Assembly (NCBI GenBank): GCA_949358305.1
Contig: OX442319.1
Span: 5,146,001 to 5,210,000 of the forward strand
Direction of reading: 5' to 3'
Source of the DNA: Strigamia acuminata
Lineage: Eukaryota > Arthropoda > Chilopoda > Geophilomorpha > Linotaeniidae
DNA length: 64,000 bases
In this document: one piece after another, positions 1 to 10,191 of the stretch
Layout of the letters: each line of letters starts with the position of its first letter
How positions within the stretch are numbered: position 1 is the first letter of the stretch
Position numbers and translations under genes: made by a program
Notes under the pieces: model-generated
What the model saw: only the letters and a program-made list of their open reading frames with translations
Told to the model about the DNA's origin: nothing
Database searches by the model: none

Positions 1-380
1 CGACAATGCACTATCGACCGATAATTTGGTGTCAAACGTTACAGAAGTTGCATATCTCATGGGACACGTTACGGTAGTTCACAAAGGGAAGCGAGACATT
101 ATTAGCGATGGATTGCGGGGTAAAAATTGCTTGCGATTTACCCACATCTGATGAGCATTAGAAACGAATGACGAACTAATTGTTTCGGTACAAAAAGGCA
201 CAATTATAGGCACCGTTCACTTGTCTTATTTGAATTAAGATGTTTAAGTGTAGAAAATAATAATCGCAAAATTTTATATTACTGTTATTATAGTATTAAT
301 TCCCATACATTAAGGTGAGAATTTACCACTACGCTAATTTTCCCTCAAACTTCTGAAAATGTGTCGTTGACGAAACGTTC
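1..380. other. unannotated left edge
   Basis: I see no convincing reading frame, RNA or repeat end here. The stretch is AT-rich non-coding DNA that runs up to the first MITE. Confidence 0.5.
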
Positions 381-860
381 ATCAATTACCATGTTTACAT
401 GTAACCAGTTATCTGGATAAGTGAAAATGCAAATCTTAATTTTCTGGAAAACTGATCACTTAAACGAAACAGTTTTCCAGAAAATACAGACTTATTCGGA
501 AAACTAAATTCCAGTTGTACGAGGTAGATTTTGGGCGTTTTGCGCATTGAAAACTGCATGTAAACACCCATGCATGCGAAGATTGGAATATTGTCGAATC
601 ATGGTAGTAGTGACACGTTAGACCGACGTACCAATGATGTGAAATGAGCTGAAAACACGATTTCAGGGTCAGAATTTTTGTTTAGGGGCTGAAATAGATC
701 GACAACCATTTTGTTGTTCCAGATAATCAAAATGCATTATGGGTAATTCACATGTGACGTCACGTTTACCAGAAAACTAGGGACTCGTGTATTCAGATGT
801 AAAAAAATCTGGGTTTTTTCTTTTCTGAAAAACTGAGTACATGTAAACATGGTAAATGAT
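381..860. mobile_element. MITE with about 28-bp terminal inverted repeats
   Basis: The left end (ATCAATTACCATGTTTACAT) and the reverse complement of the right end match almost perfectly for about 28 bp. The interior carries further palindromic motifs of the TTTTCTGGAAAAC type. There is no coding capacity, so this is a non-autonomous DNA transposon of unassigned superfamily. A related but damaged copy begins at about 6075. Confidence 0.75.
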
Positions 861-1212
861 TTGTCCGAAGCCCAATCAATCCGCGGGCACATAACAAACC
901 ACATTTAAGATCTGATTAATGTTTATACTGCGGCAATTTTCATCTTTGAAATGTTCGCTTGCGTATGGCGCCATCTGTTGGGGGTTAATGGCGTTACTTT
1001 CAAATTGGTATTGGTAAATTCTCTTATAAAACACACGTTGCGCTTGATTAATTTTGTGCAAAATTGCCTGAAACTTATCGATAATTTTTTTGCACTCGTC
1101 GTATTACTGGTGAAAAATATAATGATTTTCCATCCGAAGACGAAAATATTTTTTTGTTGTTTTTTTGTTTGTGGTTGAAAATGTTTGTTTTTGCATCTAG
1201 TTCTAGCCTGTG

Positions 1213-1558
1213 ATGGAGAAGGAAGTCCACGCAGATGCGGTGGTCAAGGAGATTTGTTATCCGGCAGTATGGGTTCTTTCGCTTATTGGAGTTACGTTGC
1301 TTCAGAGTATTCCGATCGACAGTACGATTTTTGTATTTTAATATTTATTTGTTTATTTTTATTTTTAAATGTTTTTATTTTTATTTTGCATTCAGTCCCA
1401 TGTTAGACGAATTCAGTCCGACAATGTGCGCGGCCTACGCTGCCTGTCAGTTCACTAAAGAATGCAACCGACTGGCATTTCGAAAATTTCATCGTTCCAT
1501 GACAACTTCGGACATGATCGAACAAATACCCGTGGCTCTTTCAAACGTTTTTAACTGA
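1213..1558 (+). CDS. small single-pass membrane protein, two exons
   Basis: Exon 1 is 1213-1321 and exon 2 is 1407-1558. The donor is GTACGA and the acceptor follows a T-rich tract ending in TTAG. The join keeps frame and gives about 86 residues. Residues about 18-36 form one hydrophobic segment ([16 protein letters not shown]). After it comes a short Cys-containing part with cysteines in [14 protein letters not shown] and then a basic segment. I do not recognise the family; a small mitochondrial or ER membrane protein is possible. A candidate AATAAA lies near 1698. The alternative is a chance pair of open stretches, but the exact frame across the intron argues for a gene. Confidence 0.5.
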
Positions 1559-1790
1559 AAGCATCTTTATAATTGTTTTCATATCACTAATTTCAAACAA
1601 TTTGTAAAGATTAACAACAACAAAAAATATCAAATCACTATTTTGAGCTGATAGACAAATTTATATTTACAATTTACAGAAAATTTTGGCTAAATATAAA
1701 TAAAAATAGTTTGTTATTGTCATGATTGAACACCATGCTACAATTTTTATTTACTTTATTTGTTTCGGTTTCTAAATATATCGATCAATT

Positions 1791-2334
1791 TGTAACCAGC
1801 TGCCCCCGCAGGCTGATCACTCACCTGCGATACAAGGCACTTAGTACAGCTCTCGTGCACTTCGTGTTTCTCGTGCGCAACCAGGTGGAGCTGCGGGCCA
1901 TTGGTTCCACCAATTTGGACCCGGAAGTGGTAGGCCCCGCAGAGGCCAAGGAGTTCTCTTGTAGCCAGCAAGGCGAACGGTCGCTTCCACTTTCAGCGAC
2001 CCAATCGATCGGCATGGCGACTGTCGCCCACCGGGACCTGAGCATCCATGTAAGCCGCGTTCGTCTCATGTTCTTACGGACGTTACGCCGAACATGCAAC
2101 CCGACCACGTGTGTCATGCGGCCAATGGTTGCTGTGCCAAGCGGTCTTGTTACTCAGCCATCGCATTGGAAAATGCACCATGAGACACGACATCATACCC
2201 CTAGACAACAATAAAGCTTACATTAAACTAAACCTGTGTCTCCTGTGTATTTCGTAGTAATTCTTATCGTGTGTGTTGTGTCCAGCTTCCCGTGGCCCTC
2301 CCCTGACCATGTGGCGTCCGTCCAAACACTCGCA
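1791..2334 (+). mobile_element. solo LTR (family A) with AATT target-site duplication
   Basis: The element begins TGTAACCAGC and ends CACTCGCA, giving the usual TG...CA ends. The same four bases, AATT, flank both sides (1787-1790 and 2335-2338). AATAAAG lies about 130 bp from the 3' end, as expected for an LTR poly(A) signal. Its last 130 bp match other copies in this window at about 24.47-24.58 kb (same strand) and at 30.90 kb and 53.14 kb (opposite strand). No internal retrotransposon sequence adjoins, so this is a recombined solo LTR. The open frame at 1726-2214 is not a gene. Confidence 0.65.
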
Positions 2335-2338
2335 AATT

Positions 2339-3047
2339 GCTCGTAATAAAAGTACGGTAGTTTAATTCTTTCTTCCTTGTTTGCAAAGTAGATGAATCAT
2401 TTTAAAATTCAAAGTCAGATATTTAAATTGCGTGATATTAGAAGTAATTGCGTGAATGATGAATTGGCAGATGGAGGGGAATTTTCCAGTGCAGTTTTCC
2501 ATCAACATTCTCGAGTTGCTGAAAGTTTAAGTTCAAGTCAACAGCCCTACCTCGCGTGCAAAGCAGTTAGTTAGATTTCAATCATTTTGCTCGAAATTTT
2601 GGTTTTTATTTATTGCAAAATATTCAAATTCTGCAATCTATAATTGCATCCTGGAAAAAAATTAATAAAATTCCATAAATTCAGTTTTTATTAACATTTT
2701 TTTTAAAATTTTGTTTCAATTTTCTTCCTTACTTTTGTTCCTACGACACGATTTATTTTACAGGAAAAGGATAAGAAATAGAAATGAGTAATATTTTACT
2801 TACAAGTTAATAGGCAAAAATTAGTTAATTTAACTGACGAAAATTAATCATATCAGATCTAACAAAACCTGTCAAACTAAGTATTGAAAGGAAATAAGGA
2901 TAACTAGTTAAGGTCAACATCTATTGTGATTACATTTTCCGGTGTTATTTTGACACAATGGCCATCTTTATATAGTTTTTCTGCAGTATTTGTACACTTT
3001 TAGATGAATGAAACCATTTTCACTGTTCAATTCATATTTCTTCTAAT
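2339..3047. repeat. duplicated spacer upstream of cysteine-rich copy A
   Basis: From about 2625 on, this AT-rich spacer resembles blocks near 3.7, 5.4 and 6.7 kb that follow or precede copies of the cysteine-rich gene (shared words include TTGCATCC and GGAAAAAATTAATAAA). A 60-codon open frame at 2392-2574 has no recognisable content and I do not call it. Confidence 0.5.
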
Positions 3048-3460
3048 GTGTTGAAGTATATTTTAGCAATTATTGCTGTTGTGTATTCATTCGCTATTGC
3101 AGATGACTATGTATGTTGAATTTGCAGTGTTTAAAACTTACAAATTCAATATAATTTTATTTTAGACTTGCTTTGATCCTCACAAGTTTGTAGCAAAGGT
3201 TGTATCTGTTTATTTACAAAGTAATTACCGGTAGAGGGAAAAATCACTTTCGAAAAAACTTTCCTCCTGTTCTGCAGATGTAGTTCCTGACACTGAAGAT
3301 GTAAGTGAAAGCTTTCATATTCACAACAATTTTGAAAAATTAAATTTTTCTTTTCTCTAATGTTTAGTCTTTAGCATACTTTGACTGCATTCAAAAGGAT
3401 TGTCCAGAAATAGCAGTTGTTCGAAGTGATTTTCATAATTCGTCATTAGACATGTGTTGA
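3048..3460 (+). pseudogene. decayed copy A of secreted cysteine-rich gene
   Basis: This is homologous to the intact gene at 4310-5178. The first-exon position shows GTG at 3048 where the intact copy has its ATG. Exon 2 (about 3166-3198) is present, exons 3-5 are deleted, only the end of exon 6 remains (to 3300, followed by GTAAGT), and the last exon (3368-3460) is intact with the same TGT TGA end. With the start lost and half the middle missing, it is most likely a pseudogene. A shortened isoform from another start is less likely. Confidence 0.7.
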
Positions 3461-4309
3461 TAAAATTCTTATACCAAAAGAAAATAAAAACTGTACCATA
3501 AAGCAATAAAAAAAATGTTTATTATGAACTTCTACGGTAATAATCTTCACCCAATGTGCATACAAGTATCTCCAGTTTCAGAAGCTCCCCCAAATTGGTT
3601 TACACTTATTTTTTAGTAATTTTGAAATTTGTAATTTTGAATTTCGTAATTTTTCAGTAGTTTTTTTTATTTTTAATTTTTTTAGAAAGTACACAAATGA
3701 GCAATCTGTAATTACTTTTAATTGCATCCAGGAAAAAAAATTAAAAAATATAAAAAAAAAATTTTTTATCAACAAATTGTTTTTTCCTTCATTTAAATTG
3801 TTCTCCTTCCTGTTATTCCCAATACACAGTTTTTATGACACAAAAATTATCGCAAAGACTGTTATAACTTCTAATTTCGAAATACGGGTAATTAATTAAA
3901 TTGGTAGCTCTTTCCAGGTACGGGTGGGACCAAATGTGCACGTTTTAGAATGTTCACGGCCCTAAATCCGCGCATTGTAACGTTCTCGATACGTTACGTT
4001 TCTGCTGGACACACTCGGGATGAGTTTGTAGCGACTTTCCTTTCGTAGGGCGTGAAATCGATGTTGTTTTCGTTGAGTTATTCGACGTGTTGACCGATTA
4101 ATCATATCATATCTAACAAAACCTGTCGAAATAACGATTGAAAGGAAATAAGGATAAATAATTATTGTGATTACATATCCTGGTCTAATTGTACCATATT
4201 TTAGACTAAACCACGCCTATATAAGGCCTATTTAAGGCTTTCCCACAGTATTTGTACACCTGTAGATGAATGAAACCATTTCCACTGTTCACTTCATATT
4301 TCTTCCAAC

Positions 4310-5178
4310 ATGTTGAAGTGCATTTTTGCAATTACTGCTGTTGTGTATTCATTCGCTATTGCAGAAGATGACTACGTATGTCGAATTTGCAGTGCTTAAA
4401 ACTTCTAAATATCTAATCAATATACTTTGATTTTAGGCTTGCTTTGATCCCAAGAAGTTTGTAGCAAAGGTTGTATCTGTTTATTTACAAAGTAATTAAC
4501 CGTATCGTTACCAACAATTTCGTTTTAAGGCAACACCGGTCCATCCCTTATGCAGAGCTGAAGTTAGCAAACAGAAAGCGGACGATCCTGCCACTTTTGT
4601 AAGCAAATGTTGTGTATCTAATGTATAGTTTACTCATGAATATATTTTTTTCAGAATTGCTCAGTTGCTTATATAATTTATGATAGATGTCACGACCACT
4701 ACTTCGGCATTGTATGTTTAAATCAACGTTTTGGCTCTAAGATAAATTTAAGATGGTCTTAGAGCCATTTCTAATCGTGTGTGAGCGTTCATGTATGTTA
4801 TTTGTGTGTTGTAGCAAGAAAAAGTGGATGGACATACGCAAATAAGTCATAAGAAATTGGTGAAGTTATTGGAAAGCTTTACTCCAAGTTCAGTGAGTAG
4901 TGTTGCAACATTTCTAATTTTCTTTAAGAATAAAAGAGTTTTTGTTTGGCAGGGGAAGAAAAAACTTGTAAAATTACTTTCCCCTTGTGCTGCAGATGTA
5001 GTTCCTGACACTGAAGATGTAAGTGAAAGCTTTCATATTCGCAAGAGTTTTCAATAATTAAATTTTTCTTTTCTCTGATGTTTAGCCTGTAGCGTACTTT
5101 GACTGCATTCAAAAGGAATGTCCAGAAATGAAAGTTTTTCGAGCTGATTATCATTCTTCGGCAGCAGGCATGTGTTGA
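4310..5178 (+). CDS. secreted cysteine-rich protein, seven phase-0 exons (intact copy B)
   Basis: Exons are 4310-4375, 4437-4469, 4530-4598, 4655-4711, 4815-4892, 4953-5018 and 5086-5178. Every intron is GT-AG and phase 0, and the total is 154 codons (153 residues). Exon 1 alone encodes a signal peptide (MLKCIFAITAVVYSF...). The mature part has eight cysteines: one in exon 2, one in exon 3, two in exon 4, one in exon 6 and three in exon 7, ending GMC-stop. That pattern suits four disulfides. Exons 5 and 6 both contain KKLVKLL, a possible exon duplication. AATAAAG and AATAAA follow at about 5200-5230. I do not recognise the family; a secreted peptide is inferred from the signal sequence and cysteines only. 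Confidence 0.75.
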
Positions 5179-5509
5179 GATAACTTTTATGCCAAAAGAA
5201 AATAAAGACTGTACCATAAAGCAATAAAAATTTGTTTATTATGAATTTCTGTGGTAATAATCTTCACCCAATGTGCATGTCTCCAGTTTCAGGAGCTCAT
5301 TTTGGTTTACACTTATTTTTCAGTCATTTTGCAATTTGTAATTTTGCAATTTGTAATTTTGCAATTTTGTAATTTCAAAATGTAAATCAAATGAGCAATC
5401 TATAATTACTTTTAATTGCATCCAGGATAAAATTAATAAAAATATGGAAAAAAAATTTTTTATCAACAAATTGTTTTTTCTTTCATTTCTCTTATTCCCA
5501 ATACACAGT

Positions 5510-6074
5510 GTTACGAATCAACTTAGATGTTTAGTTAATTTGATCTGAATTTACGCGCAAGTTGATGTAGCGCAAACCAGTGGGCAAAGTTCGTAGATTT
5601 ACTCGTTTTGTGCCGTCGTCAGATGCGGATATCGGACGGTTAATAAACCTAAGCTCGCTGTAACACACATTATTTATATTTGACGGGCTCAATCTCACGT
5701 TGTGGGTCTTTACGTTTAAAAAGAATGAGTATGCGCAGTGTAATTCATAAGCGGGTGGGCGTAGAATGTCACAGGCATGCGAAGTGATAAAAGGTGGGCA
5801 AAAAGAGGCGCTATTAAGAGTTAAATTAGAGTGCGCGTTTTAAGACGCAATGTTTAAATAATAGATGACAACTTCAGTTCAATCTAAGAGGTGTTAACTC
5901 GTTGAAAGAGGTGTGAAGAGTGTGGTTAGATTGTCAAAACAGTGACGAAGTAAACTGAGTCATCTGATTTGGTTTATATGAGTGGGTGAAGGGGTGAAAG
6001 GTATAAAACAAGGTTAATTGTTGAAAATAATAAGATGCGCGCGATGAAGCTGCGCATATATTTAGAGATGATTC
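5510..6074. other. spacer without recognised gene
   Basis: No open frame or repeat end is supported. It is less AT-rich than its neighbours and interrupts the duplicated spacer, so it may itself be an old insertion, but I could not define ends. Confidence 0.4.
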
Positions 6075-6545
6075 ATCAATTACCAAGTTTACATGTTACC
6101 AGTTATCTAGATAAGTAAAAATGCGAATTTTTACTTATCTAGAAAACTGCATGCGTTTACAAAGAATCAGTTTTCCAAAAAATGTGACGTTATATGACGT
6201 ATTTAACTCTCTGTTAAACTTGCGCATTAATCATCCACAATGCACTGTGCACAAACAATATATCTTCCCGCCAACCTCGGAATATATTGTTTTGTTTCGT
6301 TGGAGTTTCCTAGGTAACAGTATTCATTCTAACATTGTGAGCACTGTGCTCGCTCCATTTTGCCGCCATGTTTTTAAACAGTTGCATTACAGCGTTGTTG
6401 TGACGTCAGCTTATCTAGGTCAGCTTATCCAGATAAGCAATGAGTGGGTGTTTACATTGCAAATGGCAATGCGCAAAACATCCAAAATCTACCTCAAACA
6501 AGTGGATTTTAGTTTTCCAGAAAAGTTTGACTTTTCTGGAAAACT
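6075..6545. mobile_element. truncated relative of the 381-860 MITE
   Basis: The left end (ATCAATTACCAAGTTTACAT) matches the terminal repeat of the element at 381. The right end is missing: at about 6546 the sequence passes straight into the duplicated post-gene spacer (GTGGTAATAATCTTCACCC) also seen near 3530 and 5250. The 174-codon open frame starting at 6121 lies inside this element and is not a gene. Confidence 0.55.
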
Positions 6546-7114
6546 GATTTCTGTGGTAATAATCTTCACCCAATGTGCATATGTCCAGTTTCAGGAGCTC
6601 ATATTGGTTGACACTTATTTTTCAGTAATTTTGCAATTTTTGTAATTTTTTAGTAATTTTTTATTTTTAATTTTTTGGAAAGTATTCAAATAAGCAATCT
6701 ATAATTACTTTTAATTGCATCCAGGAAAAAATTAATAAAAATATGAAAAAAATATTTTTTTATCAACAAATTGTTTTTTTTTCTTCATTTAAATGTCTCA
6801 CCTTCCTGTTATTCCCACTACACAGTTTTTATGACAGGAAAAGTATCGCGAATATAAATATTTTAATGGTTAATTTAACAAAGCCTGTTGTAGCCTACGT
6901 CTAATTTTGAAATACGTGTGTAATTAACTAAATTGGTACCTCTATTGTGATTACATTTCCAGGTAAATCATCAGCGGAAAAGTACATTTTTAGACTGAAC
7001 CACGCCCAATTACAAATACATTCACCTTGCATGTACCGGTATTTATACACCTGCAGATGAATGAAACCATTTCTGTAGTTTACATACAACTGCTTCACTT
7101 CAGTTTCTTCTAAA

Positions 7115-7176
7115 ACGTTGAAGAATATTTTTGCAGTAATTGCTGTCGTGTACTCGTTCGCTATTGCAGATGACTT
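7115..7176 (+). pseudogene. relic first exon of copy C of the cysteine-rich gene
   Basis: The signal-peptide exon is recognisable (ATTTTTGCAGTAATTGCTG...), but the ATG reads ACG at 7115-7117 and the homology stops just after the exon. A TA-flanked MITE begins 15 bases later. The 5' flank (about 6850-7110) is colinear with the flanks of copies A and B, so this is a third tandem unit that lost its body. Confidence 0.65.
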
Positions 7177-7190
7177 CAATTTTCGTGATA

Positions 7191-7745
7191 CAGTCGAAAC
7201 TCTTTATAACGAATCGCGATATAACGAATTATCGCTATAACGAATTATTGAAAATGACTTGGTTGGCCAGCCATAGAACACCATGTTAAATATATTCGTT
7301 ATAACGAATTATTCGTTATAACGAACAAGTTTTCAGGTACACTGTAATACCAACAAGCCATCGTTATAACGAATTTTCAAAACTGATCACATGACTCACA
7401 ACATCTTATGCCCATGTTAGGAACACATTTAGAAAAAATGAAAAATTTTGTGTTTTAAAATGGCTGCCAAATAAAAAGAAATTTTGATTTAGGACAAGTT
7501 GAACATTTTTAATGCCATTAACAATGGCAAGAAGCTACCAATTGTAGCAGTTGAGTTTAATTTGTCCCGTTTTAACAATTTTAACAGTTTTTAAGAATCG
7601 GGATAAAATTAACATGATTTTATGAATAAATAATGTTGTTTATGATGAAATTTTATTTTTTTCAGCTAATTCGTTTTAACGAATTCTCGTTATAACGAAT
7701 CGATTTGTCCGGTCCCTTGCGATTCGTTATAAAGAGTTTCGACTG
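7191..7745. mobile_element. pogo/Tigger-like MITE with TA duplication
   Basis: The ends are CAGTCGAAACTCTTTATAAC and its reverse complement, flanked by TA at 7189-7190 and 7746-7747. The interior repeats the ATAACGAAT word of the termini. TA insertion and this terminal type suggest the Tc1/mariner/pogo superfamily. There is no transposase. Confidence 0.8.
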
Positions 7746-7875
7746 TATTTCTTTTAAAATCTACACATTTTTCAATTTATTTGTTGATGTGAACAAATAT
7801 TGGATTGATACTTGACTTCGCATGACAGACTTGTGCATAACCTACTAGACACCCCCCAGCCCCCACTCTTTAACG

Positions 7876-8012
7876 TAGACTTTGACCGTTATTGATATTT
7901 TGCAGTATCGCCGATACCGATAATCGGCAACCGAATATCGGCCAATACCGATACCTGCGCCGATATTAAAATTAAAATGTCCGACCCCGATACCGGTATT
8001 GGTCAAAGTCTG
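7876..8012. mobile_element. 137-bp hAT-type MITE (TAGACTTTGAC family), copy 1
   Basis: It starts TAGACTTTGACC and ends GGTCAAAGTCTG. The eight bases CTTTAACG occur on both sides (7868-7875 and 8013-8020), the insertion signature of hAT elements. The interior repeats CGATAC/TATCGG words. Confidence 0.85.
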
Positions 8013-8087
8013 CTTTAACGTATGCATGCCTTGAACGTTCCTTAATCCCCAAATATAAAAACGTCTTATGCCTGTAGGTGTTTTTGT

Positions 8088-9178
8088 TGGACATTGTATG
8101 TTTCGGCTGCCAATACATCACCAGAAGGCGCTTGGACCTGTTACGCGTATTGGAGTACCTTGTGGTCACAGACAGTTATTCCTTATTTTGTGAAGTGGGC
8201 GAGTTAGAGTACACTGTATCCTGAGTGGTACTAGTCAAGATGAAACGCTGGTTTGGGGTTCATGGCATTCCGGAAGTGGTGGAGTGACAACAGTCCCCAG
8301 CACTCATCCCAAGAATTCAAGCAGCTTGCTACGGAGTGGGGATTTATGCATCAGACGTCGTCACAACGCTTACCAAGGGCCAACGGATTAGCCAAAAGAG
8401 CGGTCAAGAGTCTGAAGAACATAATCAAAAGTAGACTTTGACTGATATCGATATTTTGCAGTATCGCCGATACCGATAACTCCGCCGATATTAAAATTAA
8501 AATGTCCGAACCCCCCCTCCCCCCCACCCCCCAAAATAAAAAAATTAAATTAAAATTGCGTGGCAATATCGTGGCAATATCGGTATCGGCCACGCAAAAA
8601 ATATCGGATCCGATATCGGTGAATACCGAAATATCGGCCGATAGCCGATACCGGTCAAAGTCTAATCAAAAGGTGTAATAAAGACGCAACGTATTTGCAA
8701 TTGGCATTTTTAAATTGAAGAAACATTCCAGTTGGGATCCCCAGCGCAATGATTATTCAGCAGGAGAACGTGGTCTCATCTGACTGGCAGTCGGCAATTG
8801 TTAGAACCAGCAGTGGAAACGGAAGTTCAGACGCGTTGCAGAACGCACGACGGCGGCAAAAGCAATATGCGGATGATCATATTGTCAAGGCCAGAGTGCA
8901 TGCCGGTCGGAAGCAGTGGGAAGGAGGAAAGATGAAAGAAGACGGCACATCCCAACGTTGCCGGCCAAATCACACGGAGGTCAGACACAGTCCAGGCCTA
9001 ACCTGGAGCTCATCAACCTTAGGCGGTTCCAGTCCCACCAGGTGTGCCAGTTGGATCTCCACCAACGCTAATAATTTTGTGCTTAGGGGCCCCGCAATAC
9101 CTAAATCCGGTCCTGTTCTCACCTGTCAACATCGAACGTTAGAAATTAGGTTATCGTGCGCTTTATTGTGGATGTGAT
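8088..9178 (+). mobile_element. degenerate Gypsy-type retrotransposon fragment (LTR piece plus integrase)
   Basis: A stretch starting TGTTGGACATTG at 8088 matches the 5' end of the family B LTRs found at 42.76 and 48.85 kb. From about 8150 broken frames resemble the integrase core and downstream region of Gypsy elements (WGFMHQTSSQRLPRANG, then AERTTAAKAIC). The frame is interrupted by stops and shifts and by the hAT MITE at 8432-8664. The open frame 8749-9177 is in a different frame from the homology. This is a dead remnant; the exact right edge is uncertain. Confidence 0.7.
8432..8664. mobile_element. 233-bp hAT-type MITE, copy 2, inside the integrase remnant
   Basis: The terminal 11 bp TAGACTTTGAC are repeated inverted at the right end. 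The target duplication ATCAAAAG is perfect at 8424-8431 and 8665-8672. It splits the integrase remnant, so it inserted after the Gypsy element. Confidence 0.9.
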
Positions 9179-9431
9179 TGTGGACACTTGACGGACTTGT
9201 GCTTGACATTCAACACACTCCTCCTCATCAACATGTGATCATAATTTTTTTAAAAAAATCTGTTTAGACATAACTCATGAGCAAACTGCAGGCTTTGCCA
9301 ATTACCATGGCAACCTCTCTAAAGCAAACCACAATTCATCGACAATAACAACATGTCAGTCAGCAGTGATGTCATCATCAATGTATTCGCCAACAGGCTC
9401 AACATCGTTCTCTTATTATAGATATCCATAT

Positions 9432-9735
9432 TAGACTTTGATCGATATCGATATTTTGCAGTATCACTGATACCGATAATCGGCAACCGAATATCGACCG
9501 ATACCGATACCTGCGCCGATATTAAAATTAAAATGTCCGACCCCCCACCCCCAAAATAAAAAATAAAAAATTAAAATTGTGTTTATTAATTTATTTTATG
9601 TTTTAGAAACGTTTTTGAAGCAGTATATAATATATTATATATACTGCTTCAAAGTTTTATAAACATTTTAGAAACGTGGCAATATCGGTATCGGCCACGC
9701 AAAAAATATCGGATCCAATATCGGTGAATACGCAA
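9432..9735. mobile_element. hAT-type MITE, copy 3, right end lost
   Basis: The left terminus TTAGACTTTGATCGATATC and the interior match copies 1 and 2. The right terminus is absent after GATCCAATATCGGTGAATA. An inserted stretch near 9620-9655 forms a hairpin with arms GAAGCAGTATAT/ATATACTGCTTC. Confidence 0.7.
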
Positions 9736-10191
9736 AATCACCTCCACATCATAGGGAAAGATGTACATAGCCACAAACAATAAAAGCTAGTTTGAAACTG
9801 TCTTGAATTTGGCGCAGAAGTGTCGTCTAGTGCGCTCTTGTGGCAGAATAACTAACTTCAAACTTCCAAACTGGTTAGCTCAAAATTTCAGCTACAACTA
9901 AGCCCAAAAAAGTAGTAAATATTTATTTATTTATTCATTGTAGTATAAATTTCTTTCCTCCGAGAAAAGGTTTAATAACAAATGTTTTCATCTAAAACTT
10001 CAATAAAATATCCCCCTTTGAAGTCACAAATTCATATTCATTACATCTAATGGATGGATAAATCATCTGTTTAGATACCGAGAGAAAAAATTTTATCATA
10101 GCAATCATCATGATGTCACTAAATCATCCTTAATTTTGTGTTTTGTTTTCACAACTAAAAAAGTCTGCAAAATACAAAATCCCCACAAACT
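9736..10191. other. 3' flank of STARD7
   Basis: No gene is seen. It probably holds the 3' UTR of the minus-strand STARD7 gene: reverse-strand AATAAA-type words occur around 9918-9935. Confidence 0.4.

Noticed and set aside
1726-2214. 162-codon open frame
   Set aside because: It lies almost wholly within the solo LTR 1791-2334.
6121-6645. 174-codon open frame
   Set aside because: It begins inside a MITE terminal repeat and runs into duplicated spacer; no domain or splice context.
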